DNA of 64,000 nt. Source: an uncultured Eubacteriales bacterium. GTDB taxonomy: Bacteria; Bacillota; Clostridia; Christensenellales; UBA1242. Positions 15,704-25,122 of the stretch are shown here, one piece after another. Numbering within the stretch: the stretch's first letter is position 1; the number at the start of each line of letters is the position of its first letter. The position numbers were made by a program, and so were the translations under genes. The notes beneath the pieces are model-generated. The model was not told the origin of the DNA. It did no database searches and saw nothing but the letters and a program-made list of their open reading frames with translations. The stretch covers positions 1 through 64,000 of the forward strand of contig CAOQYA010000004.1 in the NCBI GenBank assembly GCA_948514155.1. The letters are read 5' to 3'.

Positions 15704-15765
15704 GACTTCGGGTGGTCCGCTTGGAATGAGCCAATGAACACTTTGTCGAAAATCTGAAAAAAGGA
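15704..15765 (+). promoter_or_regulatory. Probable L19 (rplS) autoregulatory leader
   Basis: The about 70-nt leader between the promoter and rplS contains GACTTCGGGTGGTCCGC and AATGAGCCAATGAAC, followed by CGAAAATCTG. A conserved structured leader of about this size precedes rplS in many Firmicutes and is thought to bind L19. I identify it by position and general look, not by a scored model. Confidence 0.5.
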
Positions 15766-15775
15766 GATAAGTCAA

Positions 15776-16123
15776 ATGGCAAATATTATTGACCAAATCG
15801 AGAAAGAGAACATGAAAGAAGCCGTTCCTGCTTTCAATATTGGTGACACTGTTAAAGTTGGCGTGCGCATCAAGGAAGGTGATAAGGAAAGAATTCAGGG
15901 CTTCGAAGGTGTTGTTATTGCAAGAAGAAATGGCGGCATCCGTGAAACTTTCACCGTTAGAAAAATTTCAAACGGCGTTGGCGTGGAAAGAACTTTCCCT
16001 CTTCACTCTCCACTTGTTGCAGGAGTTGAAGTTACAAGAAAAGGAAAGCCAAGAAGAGCGAAACTTTACTATGTTCGCCAGCTTACTGGAAAAGCAGCCA
16101 AAATTAAATCTGCGGAAAACTAA
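15776..16123 (+). CDS. rplS: 50S ribosomal protein L19, 115 aa
   Basis: Located at the 30S-50S interface, forming an intersubunit bridge. The family pattern is complete: [23 protein letters not shown] start (here [20 protein letters not shown]), [30 protein letters not shown] and [16 protein letters not shown] at the end. The start follows AAAGGAGATAAGTCAA. It forms a single-gene unit between its leader and a terminator, away from trmD, its usual neighbour in Bacillus. Confidence 0.97.
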   Translation: MANIIDQIEKENMKEAVPAFNIGDTVKVGVRIKEGDKERIQGFEGVVIARRNGGIRETFTVRKISNGVGVERTFPLHSPLVAGVEVTRKGKPRRAKLYYVRQLTGKAAKIKSAEN

Positions 16124-16128
16124 AATGC

Positions 16129-16158
16129 AAAATCTCGCAATTTGCGAGATTTTTTTAT
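16129..16158 (+). terminator. Terminator after rplS
   Basis: AAATCTCGCAA-ATT-TGCGAGATTTTTTT; strong hairpin with T-run. Confidence 0.88.
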
Positions 16159-16180
16159 TTTCCTTATGAAGGGCATTTGT

Positions 16181-16209
16181 TTGCTAAAATGTGACGAATT
16201 TGTTATAAT
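16181..16209 (+). promoter_or_regulatory. Promoter of comM
   Basis: TTGCTA (16181-16186), exact 17-bp spacer, TATAAT (16204-16209). Confidence 0.78.
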
Positions 16210-16241
16210 CAAAAAGTATTATTTTTCACCAAGGAGAAAAG

Positions 16242-17786
16242 ATGCTTTCAAAAATTCACAGTTTTGGCTTACAGGGCATTGACGGCTTTACAGTCGAAGT
16301 GGAGACGGACATCAGCATTGGCCTTCCGCACTTTGAAATGGTGGGCTTAGCGGATGCCGCGATTAAAGAGGCAAAAGAGCGTGTTCGCTCGGCTGTGCGC
16401 AACTCTGGATACAACTATCCGGTTAAGCGCATCACCGTTAATCTTGCGCCGGCCGATGTTAAGAAAGAAGGGCCGATGTATGACCTTGCCATTGCCATTG
16501 GCGTTATGTGCGCAGACACGGAGAGTGGCGTTCGAGGGCTGACCTCTGCAAAGGCGCGCAATTTTGTTATGCTGGGCGAACTTTCTTTGAATGGGGAGGT
16601 TAAATCGGTGCGCGGTGTGCTGCCTATTCTTATCTCCGCTCGCAAGGCAGGCTACAAAAAATTTATCATTCCGGCGGCAAACGCCAATGAGGCAAGTTTT
16701 ATCGAGGGGATAGAGGCATATGCCGTTCGCTCTTTGGGCGAGGCGGTGGAGTTTATCGCGGGAAGTTTGCAACTGCAACCTGTGAAAGTTAATAGATTTG
16801 AAGCGGAACTGCGAGGCGCTAGCGACGCTCTTGATTTTAAATATGTTAAAGGCCAGGCACGGGCAAAGCGCGCCCTAGAAATTGCTGCGGCGGGCGGACA
16901 TAATGTGCTCATGATTGGGCCACCGGGCAGCGGAAAGAGCATGCTTGCAAAGTGTTTTCCGTCCATTTTGCCGGACATGACCTTTGAGGAGGCGCTTGAG
17001 GTGACGAAAATTCACTCGATAGCCGGCGAACTTGATTTCAAAAAGGGCATTGTGGGCGTGAGACCATTCAGAACGCCGCATCATTCAGCGTCGGCGGTGA
17101 GTTTGACCGGCGGCGGTGCGCACAGCAAGCCGGGCGAGATTTCGCTTGCGCACAACGGAGTGCTCTATCTTGACGAGATGCCCGAATACTCCAGGCATGC
17201 GCTTGAAATGTTGAGGCAGCCGCTTGAGGACGGCACAATCACAGTTGCAAGAACTGCGCTGACTGTCACATATCCGGCGAACTTCACGCTTATTGCGTCC
17301 ATGAACCCATGCCCATGCGGCAACTATGGCTCGCGCGATAAGGAGTGCAAATGCTCGCCGTCGCAGATACATAAATACCTCTCGCGCATTTCGGGACCGA
17401 TTTTGGACAGAATTGACATTCATGTTGAAGTTGACAATGTCACCTTCGACGATTTAAGGTCGCAAATTCAAGAAGAGTGCTCCAGCGAAATTAAAAAGCG
17501 GGTGGACAGTGCTCGCGAAAAGCAACTTGAACGATTTAGGGGCATGAAAAACTTTTCAAATGCAAAAATGAGCGTGCCTGCAACTAAGAAATTCTGCTTA
17601 CTTTCAAGAGAGAGCGAAGAACTTCTCAAGAGCGCTTTTGAAACCCTTAAACTTTCGGCGCGCGCTCATGACCGCATATTAAAAGTTTCGCGCACCATTG
17701 CCGACCTTGAAGGTGAGACAGAAATTTTACCAGAGCACATTGCCGAGGCAATAGGCTACAGAACGCTTGACAGAAAATATTTATAG
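16242..17786 (+). CDS. comM: YifB/ComM family Mg-chelatase-like AAA+ ATPase, 514 aa
   Basis: AAA+ helicase-type protein; the ComM family promotes branch migration during natural transformation in some bacteria. The N-terminal ChlI-like domain (VEVETDISIGLPHFEMVGLAD, VKRITVNLAPADVKKEGP) leads to the AAA+ core: Walker A GPPGSGKSML near residue 225, Walker B VLYLDEMPEY, arginine-containing ASMNPCPCGN with a four-Cys cluster (CPCG and CKCS), and the C-terminal Mg_chelatase_C domain with SARAHDRILKVSRTIADLEG. Placed directly before dprA, another transformation and recombination gene. Length is typical. Confidence 0.93.
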   Translation: MLSKIHSFGLQGIDGFTVEVETDISIGLPHFEMVGLADAAIKEAKERVRSAVRNSGYNYPVKRITVNLAPADVKKEGPMYDLAIAIGVMCADTESGVRGLTSAKARNFVMLGELSLNGEVKSVRGVLPILISARKAGYKKFIIPAANANEASFIEGIEAYAVRSLGEAVEFIAGSLQLQPVKVNRFEAELRGASDALDFKYVKGQARAKRALEIAAAGGHNVLMIGPPGSGKSMLAKCFPSILPDMTFEEALEVTKIHSIAGELDFKKGIVGVRPFRTPHHSASAVSLTGGGAHSKPGEISLAHNGVLYLDEMPEYSRHALEMLRQPLEDGTITVARTALTVTYPANFTLIASMNPCPCGNYGSRDKECKCSPSQIHKYLSRISGPILDRIDIHVEVDNVTFDDLRSQIQEECSSEIKKRVDSAREKQLERFRGMKNFSNAKMSVPATKKFCLLSRESEELLKSAFETLKLSARAHDRILKVSRTIADLEGETEILPEHIAEAIGYRTLDRKYL

Positions 17787-17815
17787 CGTTAATATCATGA
17801 TTTGGAAGGGAAAAC

Positions 17816-18877
17816 ATGAACAAAAATCAATTTATACGCTTTTTATCGGCTTTTGAACTCTCACATTCCAAAATAACTAAGATTTTGGAGGAAATGGAGG
17901 GCGAGTTTTCTTTCGAGAAATTTTATCTTTCCGATAAAATTGAAGAAATTCTTGGCAAGGACTACACTTCGATTGCCAAAAAGTCGAATGAAGAATATTT
18001 CAAAATGTATGAAGATCGCTTGAAAGAGAAGGGAATTGGCATTGTCACATGCGAGGACGAAGATTATCCCGAAAAGTTCGTCAAAATTGACGACGCGCCA
18101 TATTACTTTTTCTATATCGGCGACTTAAGCCTTTTAAAATTGCCGGCTGTAAGCATGGTGGGAACCCGCTCGCCGTCTGGCTACGGGGCTGTTATCACCG
18201 AAAGATTTGCTGGCGATATCGCGTCAGCCGGGGGAGTTATCATAAGCGGCCTGGCATATGGCGTGGACGGGCTTGCCCACCGCAAGGCACTTGCAGTTGG
18301 AGGAAAGACAATTGCTGTGCTTGCCGGCGGCTTTGACAAAGTTTATCCCGCCGAGCATAACGGACTGTTCAGAGAAATCTGCGAAAAGGGGCTTGTTATC
18401 AGCGAACTTCGCCCCGACATTAAAGCGCTCAAATTTCATTTTCCGCAGAGAAACAGAATTGTGGCCGCGCTTGCCGATGCACTTCTTATCACCGAGGCGG
18501 GCGCAAAAAGCGGAACAAGCATAACAAAGGACTTTGCTCTTGACTACGGCGTGCCTATTTATGCCGTGCCAGGCAATATCACTTCCGAAAAGAGCGAGGG
18601 AACGAATAATCTTATCGCGTCTATGCAAGGAATTTGCGTTTTGGAGCCTAAGTTTATTATCGACGAACTGGGGCTTAAACAAAAAAAAGTGCAAAGCGTG
18701 CAACTTTCCATGAATGAGAGCCTAATCACCGATGCACTTAAAGGCGGACAGCTTTCCATGGACGAAATTGCACAAATTTCCAAACTTAACATTGCAAAAC
18801 TTTCCAGTCTTTTGACAAGTCTTGAAATAAAAGCTATAATTAGAAAAGTGCCAGGTGGCTTTTACACGCTGGCATAG
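17816..18877 (+). CDS. dprA: DNA-processing protein DprA, 353 aa
   Basis: Binds incoming single-stranded DNA and loads RecA; also conserved in non-competent species. The Rossmann-type domain is complete: VSMVGTRSPSGYG, then GGVIISGLAYGVDGLAH, VLAGGFDKVYP, ISEL and RNRIVAALADALLITEAGAKSG (arranged as in the family). A C-terminal winged-helix (about residues 290-353) is present. The start ATG follows GGAAGGGAAAAC. Only 9 bp separate it from topA, suggesting one operon comM-dprA-topA onward. Confidence 0.94.
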   Translation: MNKNQFIRFLSAFELSHSKITKILEEMEGEFSFEKFYLSDKIEEILGKDYTSIAKKSNEEYFKMYEDRLKEKGIGIVTCEDEDYPEKFVKIDDAPYYFFYIGDLSLLKLPAVSMVGTRSPSGYGAVITERFAGDIASAGGVIISGLAYGVDGLAHRKALAVGGKTIAVLAGGFDKVYPAEHNGLFREICEKGLVISELRPDIKALKFHFPQRNRIVAALADALLITEAGAKSGTSITKDFALDYGVPIYAVPGNITSEKSEGTNNLIASMQGICVLEPKFIIDELGLKQKKVQSVQLSMNESLITDALKGGQLSMDEIAQISKLNIAKLSSLLTSLEIKAIIRKVPGGFYTLA

Positions 18878-18886
18878 GAGGAACTT

Positions 18887-20935
18887 TTGGATCTAGTCAT
18901 TATTGAAGCACCTGCTAAAAGGGAAACACTTAAAAAATATCTCGGCAGCGGCTATGATGTTTTTGCCACTAAAGGCCACATTAGAGACCTGCCTCAAAAG
19001 TCTTTTGGGCTGGATATGCACAATCATTTCGAGCCTAAATATGAAATCATGCCGGACAAGAAGTCGCTTATCTCCGAACTTAAGAGTAAAGCGTCGGGCG
19101 CTGAGCATGTTTTAATCGCGACTGACCCGGATAGAGAGGGCGAGGCGATTGCTTGGCATATTGCAAATGTGCTAAGCCTGCCAGAGAACAAAAAATGCAG
19201 AATTCAGTTTAACGAAATCTCGCAAAAGGCGGTGCAGCATGCGCTCACCCAGCCGCGAGAAGTTGATAAAAAACTTGTGGACGCTCAACAAGCGCGACGC
19301 GTGCTTGACAGAATTGTGGGCTACAAACTTTCACCTATTCTTTGCAAGAAGATTAAGCCGCGCCTTAGCGCCGGAAGGGTGCAGTCTGTTGCGCTTAAAC
19401 TTGTTGTTGACAGAGAAAAAGAAATTGAAGCGTTTAAGCCGGAAGAGTATTGGCCGGTGACTGCTTTTCTTGTTAAGAATAATGAGATTTTTAAATCTAA
19501 CCTTGAAAAAAGAAAGGGCAAGAAATATCTTCCAGCAAAGGAAGAGGAAGCCAAGATCGTTGTTGACGCTGTCAAGGACGAAAATTTTATTGTGGAAAAA
19601 ATCAAGCGTTCCACAACAAAATCGCATGCTCCAGCACCTTTCACCACATCAACGATGCAGCAGGACGCGCTTAATAAAGCGGGGCTTAGCGTTAAGCGCA
19701 CCACCAGCGCAGCGCAGCAACTCTATGAAGGTGTGGATGTTGCAGGCGAGGGCAAGATTGCGCTTATCACTTATATAAGAACAGACTCCACTCGTGTGTC
19801 AACAGATGCTCAGAACGCATGCCGCGAATTTGCACGCAAACTTTATGGCGACAAGTTTGTGCCAGAAAAGCCGAATATCTATGCCAAAAAAGCATCCGCA
19901 CAAGATGCGCACGAAGCGATTAGACCTATTAACATGAACATAACTCCGGAAAAGGTGAAAAGTTCGCTTTCGCCGGACAACTATAAACTCTACAAACTGA
20001 TATATGAACGCTTCCTTGCCAGCCAAATGAGCGAGGCCGTTTATTCGAATGTGACTGCAAATATCACCGCCGGTGAATATGAATTTAAATCGGTGGGCAA
20101 GACAATGGAATTTGCCGGCTACACTGCGGCATACAAGGAATTTGAAGGCGACGAGAAACAGGAAATTTCGCGTCTGCCAGCGCTTGAGGAAAAGGAAGCG
20201 CTTAGGGCTAAGGAAGTTAAGGCCGAGCAGAAATTCACCAAGCCTCCGGCACGCTACACTGAAGCGAGCCTTGTTAAAGCAATGGAAGAAAAGGGCATTG
20301 GCCGTCCTGCAACATATGCCGCAACAATCATGGTGATAACATCGCGTGAATATGTGGTCAAAGAGGGCAAAAGTCTGATGCCGACCGAACTTGGACGAAA
20401 TGTGACTGAATATCTTGACAAGTTCTTTAGTTCTGTTATCAATGTTAAATTCACCGCGCACATGGAAAACAGACTCGACGACATCGCAAGCAAAGACGAC
20501 GACTGGCACGACGTGGTCGATAGTTTCTGGACGGGATTTTCTAAGTTGTTGTCAGAGTCTGACGCATCAGGCTTCTCACTTAAAGCAGAGCCTGTCGAGA
20601 CCGACATTGTTTGCGATAAATGCGGACACAAGATGCTACTTCGCGAGGGAAGATATGGCAAGTTTCTTGGCTGCTCAAACTTCCCGGCATGCAGAAATAT
20701 CATGCCATATGAAGACGAGAAAAAGGTTGTGGGCAAGTGCCCAGATTGCGGCGGTGATGTTGTTGCAAGAAAGTCGAAGAAGGGCAAAACTTTCTTTTCT
20801 TGCAAAAATTATCCAGACTGCAAATTCATGAGTTGGTATCCGACAACTGGTCAAAGATGCCCAGAATGTAAAGAGCCACTTATCATTAAAAACAAAAAAA
20901 TAGTTTGCTCCAGTTGCAACTATAAAGAGGCATGA
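18887..20935 (+). CDS. topA: DNA topoisomerase I, 682 aa
   Basis: Type IA enzyme relaxing negative supercoils. Translated from TTG (18887) behind AGGAGGAAC, giving MDLVIIEAPAKRETLKKYLG. TOPRIM motifs: IIEAPAK and ATDPDREGEAIAWH. The active-site tyrosine is in YIRTDSTRVS near residue 295. The C-terminus has three zinc-ribbon modules, two of the form CDKCGHKM...C(N/K)NFPAC and a last CPECKEPL...CSSCNY. Length is normal for Firmicutes. The stop codon overlaps the next start (ATGA), in the conserved order topA-trmFO-hslVU. Confidence 0.96.
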   Translation: MDLVIIEAPAKRETLKKYLGSGYDVFATKGHIRDLPQKSFGLDMHNHFEPKYEIMPDKKSLISELKSKASGAEHVLIATDPDREGEAIAWHIANVLSLPENKKCRIQFNEISQKAVQHALTQPREVDKKLVDAQQARRVLDRIVGYKLSPILCKKIKPRLSAGRVQSVALKLVVDREKEIEAFKPEEYWPVTAFLVKNNEIFKSNLEKRKGKKYLPAKEEEAKIVVDAVKDENFIVEKIKRSTTKSHAPAPFTTSTMQQDALNKAGLSVKRTTSAAQQLYEGVDVAGEGKIALITYIRTDSTRVSTDAQNACREFARKLYGDKFVPEKPNIYAKKASAQDAHEAIRPINMNITPEKVKSSLSPDNYKLYKLIYERFLASQMSEAVYSNVTANITAGEYEFKSVGKTMEFAGYTAAYKEFEGDEKQEISRLPALEEKEALRAKEVKAEQKFTKPPARYTEASLVKAMEEKGIGRPATYAATIMVITSREYVVKEGKSLMPTELGRNVTEYLDKFFSSVINVKFTAHMENRLDDIASKDDDWHDVVDSFWTGFSKLLSESDASGFSLKAEPVETDIVCDKCGHKMLLREGRYGKFLGCSNFPACRNIMPYEDEKKVVGKCPDCGGDVVARKSKKGKTFFSCKNYPDCKFMSWYPTTGQRCPECKEPLIIKNKKIVCSSCNYKEA

Positions 20936-22077
20936 GAAGACCGCCGGTCAACATAATTGGCGGAGGCTATGCCGGCTCGGAGGCTGCACTTGCACTCGCT
21001 CAAAACGGGGTGGAGGTGCACCTTTTTGATGTCAATAATTTTAGTTATGACGCTACCGAAAACACTAAGTTAAATGAAAGAATTAAAAATGAACTGCTTG
21101 CCCTCGGCTGCCAAAGCCTGGAGGGCGGAGAAATTGATAATTTATTAAATTTACATGAAAATATCGATAAAAAACTTAAAAATTGCGATAAAATTAAGAT
21201 TTTTAATGAAAATGTGTGTGAAATCTCTCTTTTAGAGCCCACACTGATTGCAACAGGCAGCAAAACATCTGCCCCGCTTTTTTCGCAAATTGAAAACTTT
21301 GTGGGCAAACTTAGGGCGCATAAGACGCAGGGCATTTTTCCAAAATTCAGAGGAAAAATTGAGGGCGCAATCGAGGAAAATGGGCATGCCATTTTGCCAC
21401 TTGAAAAAGAGAAAGTGAGGGAGGCTTTCACCTTTTTGAAAGGCTTTTCTTCCGAAAAAGATTGCCTGGAAAAATGGGTGCAGAGCGGCGAGGCTATGCT
21501 TAGAGCCAAAGCCTTTCGCCCAGTTATTGCGGGCGGCAAGGTTTATGAAAGCGCGATAAGGTTAAAAATAGAGGGAGAAAATTTGCTGCTTGAAAATTTT
21601 CAAACGGAACTTTCCAAAGAAAATCAGCGCAAACTTTTCGCAATATTTCCGCCGCTTAGAAATCTTGAAATTGTGGAATATGGCGGGGTGGAAAATTCCA
21701 CTTTCATTTGCCCCGGCGCGGCTTTGAACAAGCACCTTCAAAGCGTTAAGAATGAAAGCGTTTTCTTTGCAGGAAAGGTGATGCTTGCAAGCGGACAATT
21801 GGAGGCAATTGCCACCGGTCACCTTGCGGCGCTGAACATTCTTAATTACATCGACGGCCGCAAACTTGTGACCTTTCCGAAAGAAACGATTGTTGGCAAG
21901 TTTGTCGACAAATTATTTTCGTCAGAGGCATTCAAACACAATGATATTTGCTTTGATTGTGATATAATTAGTTCGGTTGAGGAGAGCGGCGCGCTGGCGC
22001 GGCTAAAGAAATTTAAGGAGGAATATAATGCACGAGTTTCGTGGCACAACAATTTGTGCAGTAAAAAAAGATGGTAA
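20932..22077 (+). CDS. Divergent TrmFO-like flavoprotein, 381 aa
   Basis: Position between topA and hslV, and overall pattern, identify it as a TrmFO relative (folate-dependent 5-methyluridine-54 tRNA methylase). FAD-binding [20 protein letters not shown] (residues 7-26), a central [21 protein letters not shown], and [20 protein letters not shown] (usual form FAGQ..GVEGY.ESAA.G) align. However, it is about 50 residues short. The conserved N-terminal TPAHHTDKFAELVCSNSLR block with its cysteine is replaced by an unrelated stretch, and no FEGC(M/L)P catalytic-cysteine motif is found. It may be a derived or non-canonical enzyme. HslV starts inside its last 50 bases. Confidence 0.75.
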   Translation: MRRPPVNIIGGGYAGSEAALALAQNGVEVHLFDVNNFSYDATENTKLNERIKNELLALGCQSLEGGEIDNLLNLHENIDKKLKNCDKIKIFNENVCEISLLEPTLIATGSKTSAPLFSQIENFVGKLRAHKTQGIFPKFRGKIEGAIEENGHAILPLEKEKVREAFTFLKGFSSEKDCLEKWVQSGEAMLRAKAFRPVIAGGKVYESAIRLKIEGENLLLENFQTELSKENQRKLFAIFPPLRNLEIVEYGGVENSTFICPGAALNKHLQSVKNESVFFAGKVMLASGQLEAIATGHLAALNILNYIDGRKLVTFPKETIVGKFVDKLFSSEAFKHNDICFDCDIISSVEESGALARLKKFKEEYNARVSWHNNLCSKKRW

Positions 22078-22564
22078 AATTGCAATTGCGGGTGACGGAC
22101 AGGTCACGCTTTCTAACTCCGTCATTTTCAAGAATAACGCAAAAAAGGTGAGAAGAATTTTCAACGATAAAGTTGTGGTCGGCTTTGCGGGCAGTGTGGC
22201 TGATGCCTTTTCGCTCACAGAAAGATTTGAGGAAATGCTTAACAAATATTCTGGCAATCTCATGCGAAGCAGCGTGGCGCTTGCACAACTTTGGCGAGAC
22301 GACAAAGTTGCAAGAAAACTTGATGCGATGATGATTGTTGCAGACAAAAACACTCTTCTTGTGCTTGACGGCACCGGCGATGTTATCGAGCCTCAAGACG
22401 AAGTTTGCGCAATCGGCTCGGGCGGAAACTATGCTCTTGCTGCTGCAAAAGCGCTGAAACAAAACACCCAGCTTTCGGCACACGAGATTGCAACTCGCGC
22501 GCTGAAGATTGCCAGCGAAATTTGCGTTTTTACAAATGATAATATCTCGGTCGAAGAAGTGTAA
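22028..22564 (+). CDS. hslV: HslV (ClpQ) peptidase subunit, 178 aa
   Basis: Proteolytic subunit of the HslUV ATP-dependent protease, related to proteasome beta subunits. The catalytic threonine is probably T7 in [12 protein letters not shown], exposed after removal of a six-residue leader as in Bacillus ClpQ-type proteins. [30 protein letters not shown] and [14 protein letters not shown] are conserved. Its ribosome site AAGGAGGAATATA and start lie within the end of the trmFO-like gene (50-bp overlap). hslU follows after 12 bp. Confidence 0.95.
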   Translation: MHEFRGTTICAVKKDGKIAIAGDGQVTLSNSVIFKNNAKKVRRIFNDKVVVGFAGSVADAFSLTERFEEMLNKYSGNLMRSSVALAQLWRDDKVARKLDAMMIVADKNTLLVLDGTGDVIEPQDEVCAIGSGGNYALAAAKALKQNTQLSAHEIATRALKIASEICVFTNDNISVEEV

Positions 22565-22576
22565 GGAGACAAAAAT

Positions 22577-23869
22577 ATGGAATATTCACCAAAAGAGATT
22601 GTTAATGAACTTGATAAATACATTATTGGCCAGGCCAAAGCCAAGCGGGCTGTTGCCATTGCACTTAGAAACAGATATAGAAGAAGCAAACTTTCCAAAG
22701 ACCTTCGCGAGGAGATAACCCCGAAGAACATTATCATGCGCGGCCCGACCGGTGTGGGAAAAACGGAGATTGCAAGAAGGCTTGCAAAACTTGTTAAGGC
22801 GCCTTTCATTAAAATTGAAGCCACAAAATACACCGAAGTTGGATATGTTGGCAGAGATGTTGAAAGCATGGTGCGCGACCTTGTTGAAGTGTCGGTGCGC
22901 ATGGTCAAGGACGAAAAACAGCACGCGGTGGAAAACAAAGTTGCGCCAATTGTGACAAGCAAGATTATCGACGCTATCGCTGAGGCAAGAAAAGATAGCG
23001 GGCTTTCGACCGATAAATCTGAAATCAAGGCTTCGCTGCTTGAGGGCAAACTTGAGGACGAACTGATTGAAATTTCTGTCACCGACCAGCCAAAGCCGAT
23101 GCTTGCAATCGGCGGGCCGGAGATTTCGCTTGGCTCGATGTTTGACGGGCTGCTTCCTCACAGAAAGGTTAACAAGCGCATGCCGGTGCGCTCCGCGCGT
23201 GAGGCGCTCATGAACGAAGAGAGCGAAAAACTTATCGATTTTGACAATGTAAACTCAGAGGCCATTCGCCGCGCTGAAGAAGAGGGAATAATCTTCATTG
23301 ACGAAATAGATAAAATAATCGGCCCAAGCAGCAACAACTCGCAAGATGTTTCTCGCGAGGGCGTGCAGCGTGACATTCTTCCAATCGTGGAAGGCTGCAC
23401 AGTGGCAACAAAATATGGAAACATTAAAACAGACTTCATTCTCTTTATCGCTTCGGGCGCTTTCCATGTTTCCAAGATTGAAGACATGATACCCGAACTT
23501 CAAGGCCGCTTCCCAATTCGTGTTGACCTTGATAGTTTGACCGAAGAAGACTTTAAACGCATCCTTTCGCAGCCAAAAAATGCTGTGACAATTCAATATG
23601 CTTCGCTCTTGAAGGTGGACAACATCAACTTAAGTTTCACAGACGACGCACTCGACGAAATTGCTGCCATGGCGGCGGCCGAAAATGAGACCAGCGAAAA
23701 CATCGGCGCAAGAAGACTGCACACAATCATGGAACTATTATTGGAAGACATCTCTTTCAACGCGAGCGGCTCACATCCGATGCTTGATGTGACAATTGAT
23801 AGAACATATGTTCAAAATGCATTTAAAGAAACAAAAAGAAAATTTGACCTTAAAAAATATGTGTTATAG
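22577..23869 (+). CDS. hslU: HslU (ClpY) ATPase subunit, 430 aa
   Basis: AAA+ unfoldase that feeds substrates to HslV. The N-terminus matches the family ([20 protein letters not shown]), with Walker [15 protein letters not shown] near residue 60, the GYVGRDVES pore motif near 93, Walker [11 protein letters not shown] near 240, sensor [20 protein letters not shown] and the C-terminal [15 protein letters not shown] with the final KYVL tail that docks into HslV. An intact pair with hslV. The intermediate domain is shorter than in E. coli, in keeping with a total of 430 residues. Confidence 0.96.
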   Translation: MEYSPKEIVNELDKYIIGQAKAKRAVAIALRNRYRRSKLSKDLREEITPKNIIMRGPTGVGKTEIARRLAKLVKAPFIKIEATKYTEVGYVGRDVESMVRDLVEVSVRMVKDEKQHAVENKVAPIVTSKIIDAIAEARKDSGLSTDKSEIKASLLEGKLEDELIEISVTDQPKPMLAIGGPEISLGSMFDGLLPHRKVNKRMPVRSAREALMNEESEKLIDFDNVNSEAIRRAEEEGIIFIDEIDKIIGPSSNNSQDVSREGVQRDILPIVEGCTVATKYGNIKTDFILFIASGAFHVSKIEDMIPELQGRFPIRVDLDSLTEEDFKRILSQPKNAVTIQYASLLKVDNINLSFTDDALDEIAAMAAAENETSENIGARRLHTIMELLLEDISFNASGSHPMLDVTIDRTYVQNAFKETKRKFDLKKYVL

Positions 23870-23878
23870 GAGGAAAAT

Positions 23879-24190
23879 ATGAAACAGATTAACGCTAATG
23901 AATTTGAAGAGGCAGTTAAGTCGGGAGTGACTGTTGTTGACTTCTTCGCAACTTGGTGCGCGCCGTGCCGCATGATGGGAATAATACTTGAAGAGGTGAG
24001 CGAGGAGCATCCAGAGTTTAATATCGTTAAAGTCGATGTTGACCAAAACGAAGCCTTAGCAAGAAAGTTTGGAGTTATGAGCATTCCAACAATCGTTATC
24101 ATGCAAGACGGAAAGCAGGTTGAAAAGCATGTCGGCCTCATGCAGAAGGAAGACCTTGTTGACCTTGTTAATTCATATATCGATAATTAA
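23879..24190 (+). CDS. trxA: Thioredoxin, 103 aa
   Basis: Small thiol-disulfide oxidoreductase with the active site WCAPC near residues 28-32 (FFATWCAPCRMMG), VDQNEALARKFGVMSIPTIV with the cis-proline, and a short C-terminal helix. It follows hslU by 9 bp with AGGAGG, so it is last in the dprA-topA-hslVU string and ends at a terminator. Met after the CAPCRM motif and full length are normal. Confidence 0.94.
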   Translation: MKQINANEFEEAVKSGVTVVDFFATWCAPCRMMGIILEEVSEEHPEFNIVKVDVDQNEALARKFGVMSIPTIVIMQDGKQVEKHVGLMQKEDLVDLVNSYIDN

Positions 24191-24191
24191 T

Positions 24192-24217
24192 AAACGAGTG
24201 AAAAACTCGTTTTTTTA
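24192..24217 (+). terminator. Terminator after trxA
   Basis: AAACGAGT-gaaaa-ACTCGTTTTTTT. Confidence 0.87.
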
Positions 24218-24236
24218 ACTTTTTTCAAAGAGCGTA

Positions 24237-24265
24237 TTGACACCCGGGGTGGGGAGTGCTATACT
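24237..24265 (+). promoter_or_regulatory. Promoter of the 237-aa membrane protein gene
   Basis: TTGACA (24237-24242), 17-bp G-rich spacer (CCGGGGTGGGGAGTGC), TATACT (24260-24265), with an extended TGC before the -10 box. Confidence 0.88.
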
Positions 24266-24283
24266 TACCATAAAGGGGAAGTT

Positions 24284-24997
24284 ATGCACAGTTTTAAGGA
24301 TAACGAAAACACAACAAGCGTGGATAATGTGAATGTAAATATTGACAATCAAGAAGGAAAAGAGATTGAAGATAGAACTGGATTTGAATTCGAGAATTTT
24401 AAGCCATGGATGAAAGCCGACTTTTCGAACGAAAACGAAGAAGACGCTATCGAAAACTTTGCTCAGAACTGGGAAATTCCTGAGGATATAAAAGCTTGCT
24501 ACGGGAATTTAGAAGAAGAGAACGAAGCTGAAACTGAGAAAGAAATAATCACAGACCCAGAAGAAATCAAGCGTGAAATTGAACAAGCGGAAAAGTGGCG
24601 CAAAAGACGAATTTTGAAGAGAAAGGTTGTTGATGTTGCTATAACTAGCGGTCTTTTCCTAGCAGGAGCCGCATTTGTTGGTGGAGCCATTGGCGCGTTT
24701 ACTGAAATTTTTGCTGAGGTTGCCGGAAATTGCTATGTAAAGGAAGATTTAAAAGCACAGGGCATTGAATATAAAGCAGTCAGTGATGGATTTGAGTTCT
24801 ATAAAGACGACAACTTAAATTATCTTTATGGCACAGTTAAAGATAAATCGGGACAAGAATGGGATGTCTACTATGACCTTCGTGGCACAAAGCATGGCAA
24901 GATTAAAGACCCTGTCAACTTTGCAAATGCGGCAAGAGAACTTGAGCCAATTGTTGTTGAGAGAAAAAGAGAAATTCCGGAAGGACTTTCTAGATAA
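24284..24997 (+). CDS. Uncharacterised single-pass membrane protein, 237 aa
   Basis: Not recognised. A long acidic N-terminal half (Glu/Asp/Asn-rich, residues 1-100, likely coiled in EEIKREIEQAEKWRKRRILK) precedes one membrane segment near 115-140 (VAITSGLFLAGAAFVGGAIG), then a compact C-terminal domain of about 90 residues with FEFYKDDNLNYLYGTVKDK. The basic stretch just before the membrane segment puts the acidic part in the cytoplasm and the C-terminal domain outside. Stand-alone gene with strong promoter and terminator. Its promoter resembles that of the 151-aa membrane protein at 12534. Confidence 0.75.
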   Translation: MHSFKDNENTTSVDNVNVNIDNQEGKEIEDRTGFEFENFKPWMKADFSNENEEDAIENFAQNWEIPEDIKACYGNLEEENEAETEKEIITDPEEIKREIEQAEKWRKRRILKRKVVDVAITSGLFLAGAAFVGGAIGAFTEIFAEVAGNCYVKEDLKAQGIEYKAVSDGFEFYKDDNLNYLYGTVKDKSGQEWDVYYDLRGTKHGKIKDPVNFANAARELEPIVVERKREIPEGLSR

Positions 24998-25023
24998 AGA
25001 AGGCAAGTCGCCTTCTTTTTTTA
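24996..25023 (+). terminator. Terminator after the 237-aa gene
   Basis: AAAGAAGGC-aagtc-GCCTTCTTTTTTT. Confidence 0.88.
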
Positions 25024-25070
25024 AATTCTTCATTTTGTGGCAAAAATTAGGGGAAAATTAAAATTTTATA

Positions 25071-25099
25071 TTGACTTAAACGCTTAAAAGTGATAAAAT
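25071..25099 (+). promoter_or_regulatory. Promoter of iscS-iscU
   Basis: TTGACT (25071-25076), 17-bp spacer, TAAAAT (25094-25099). No Rrf2/IscR gene or obvious iron-sulfur operator is adjacent. Confidence 0.82.
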
Positions 25100-25122
25100 T
25101 AGCGTGTAAAAGGAGATTTATC

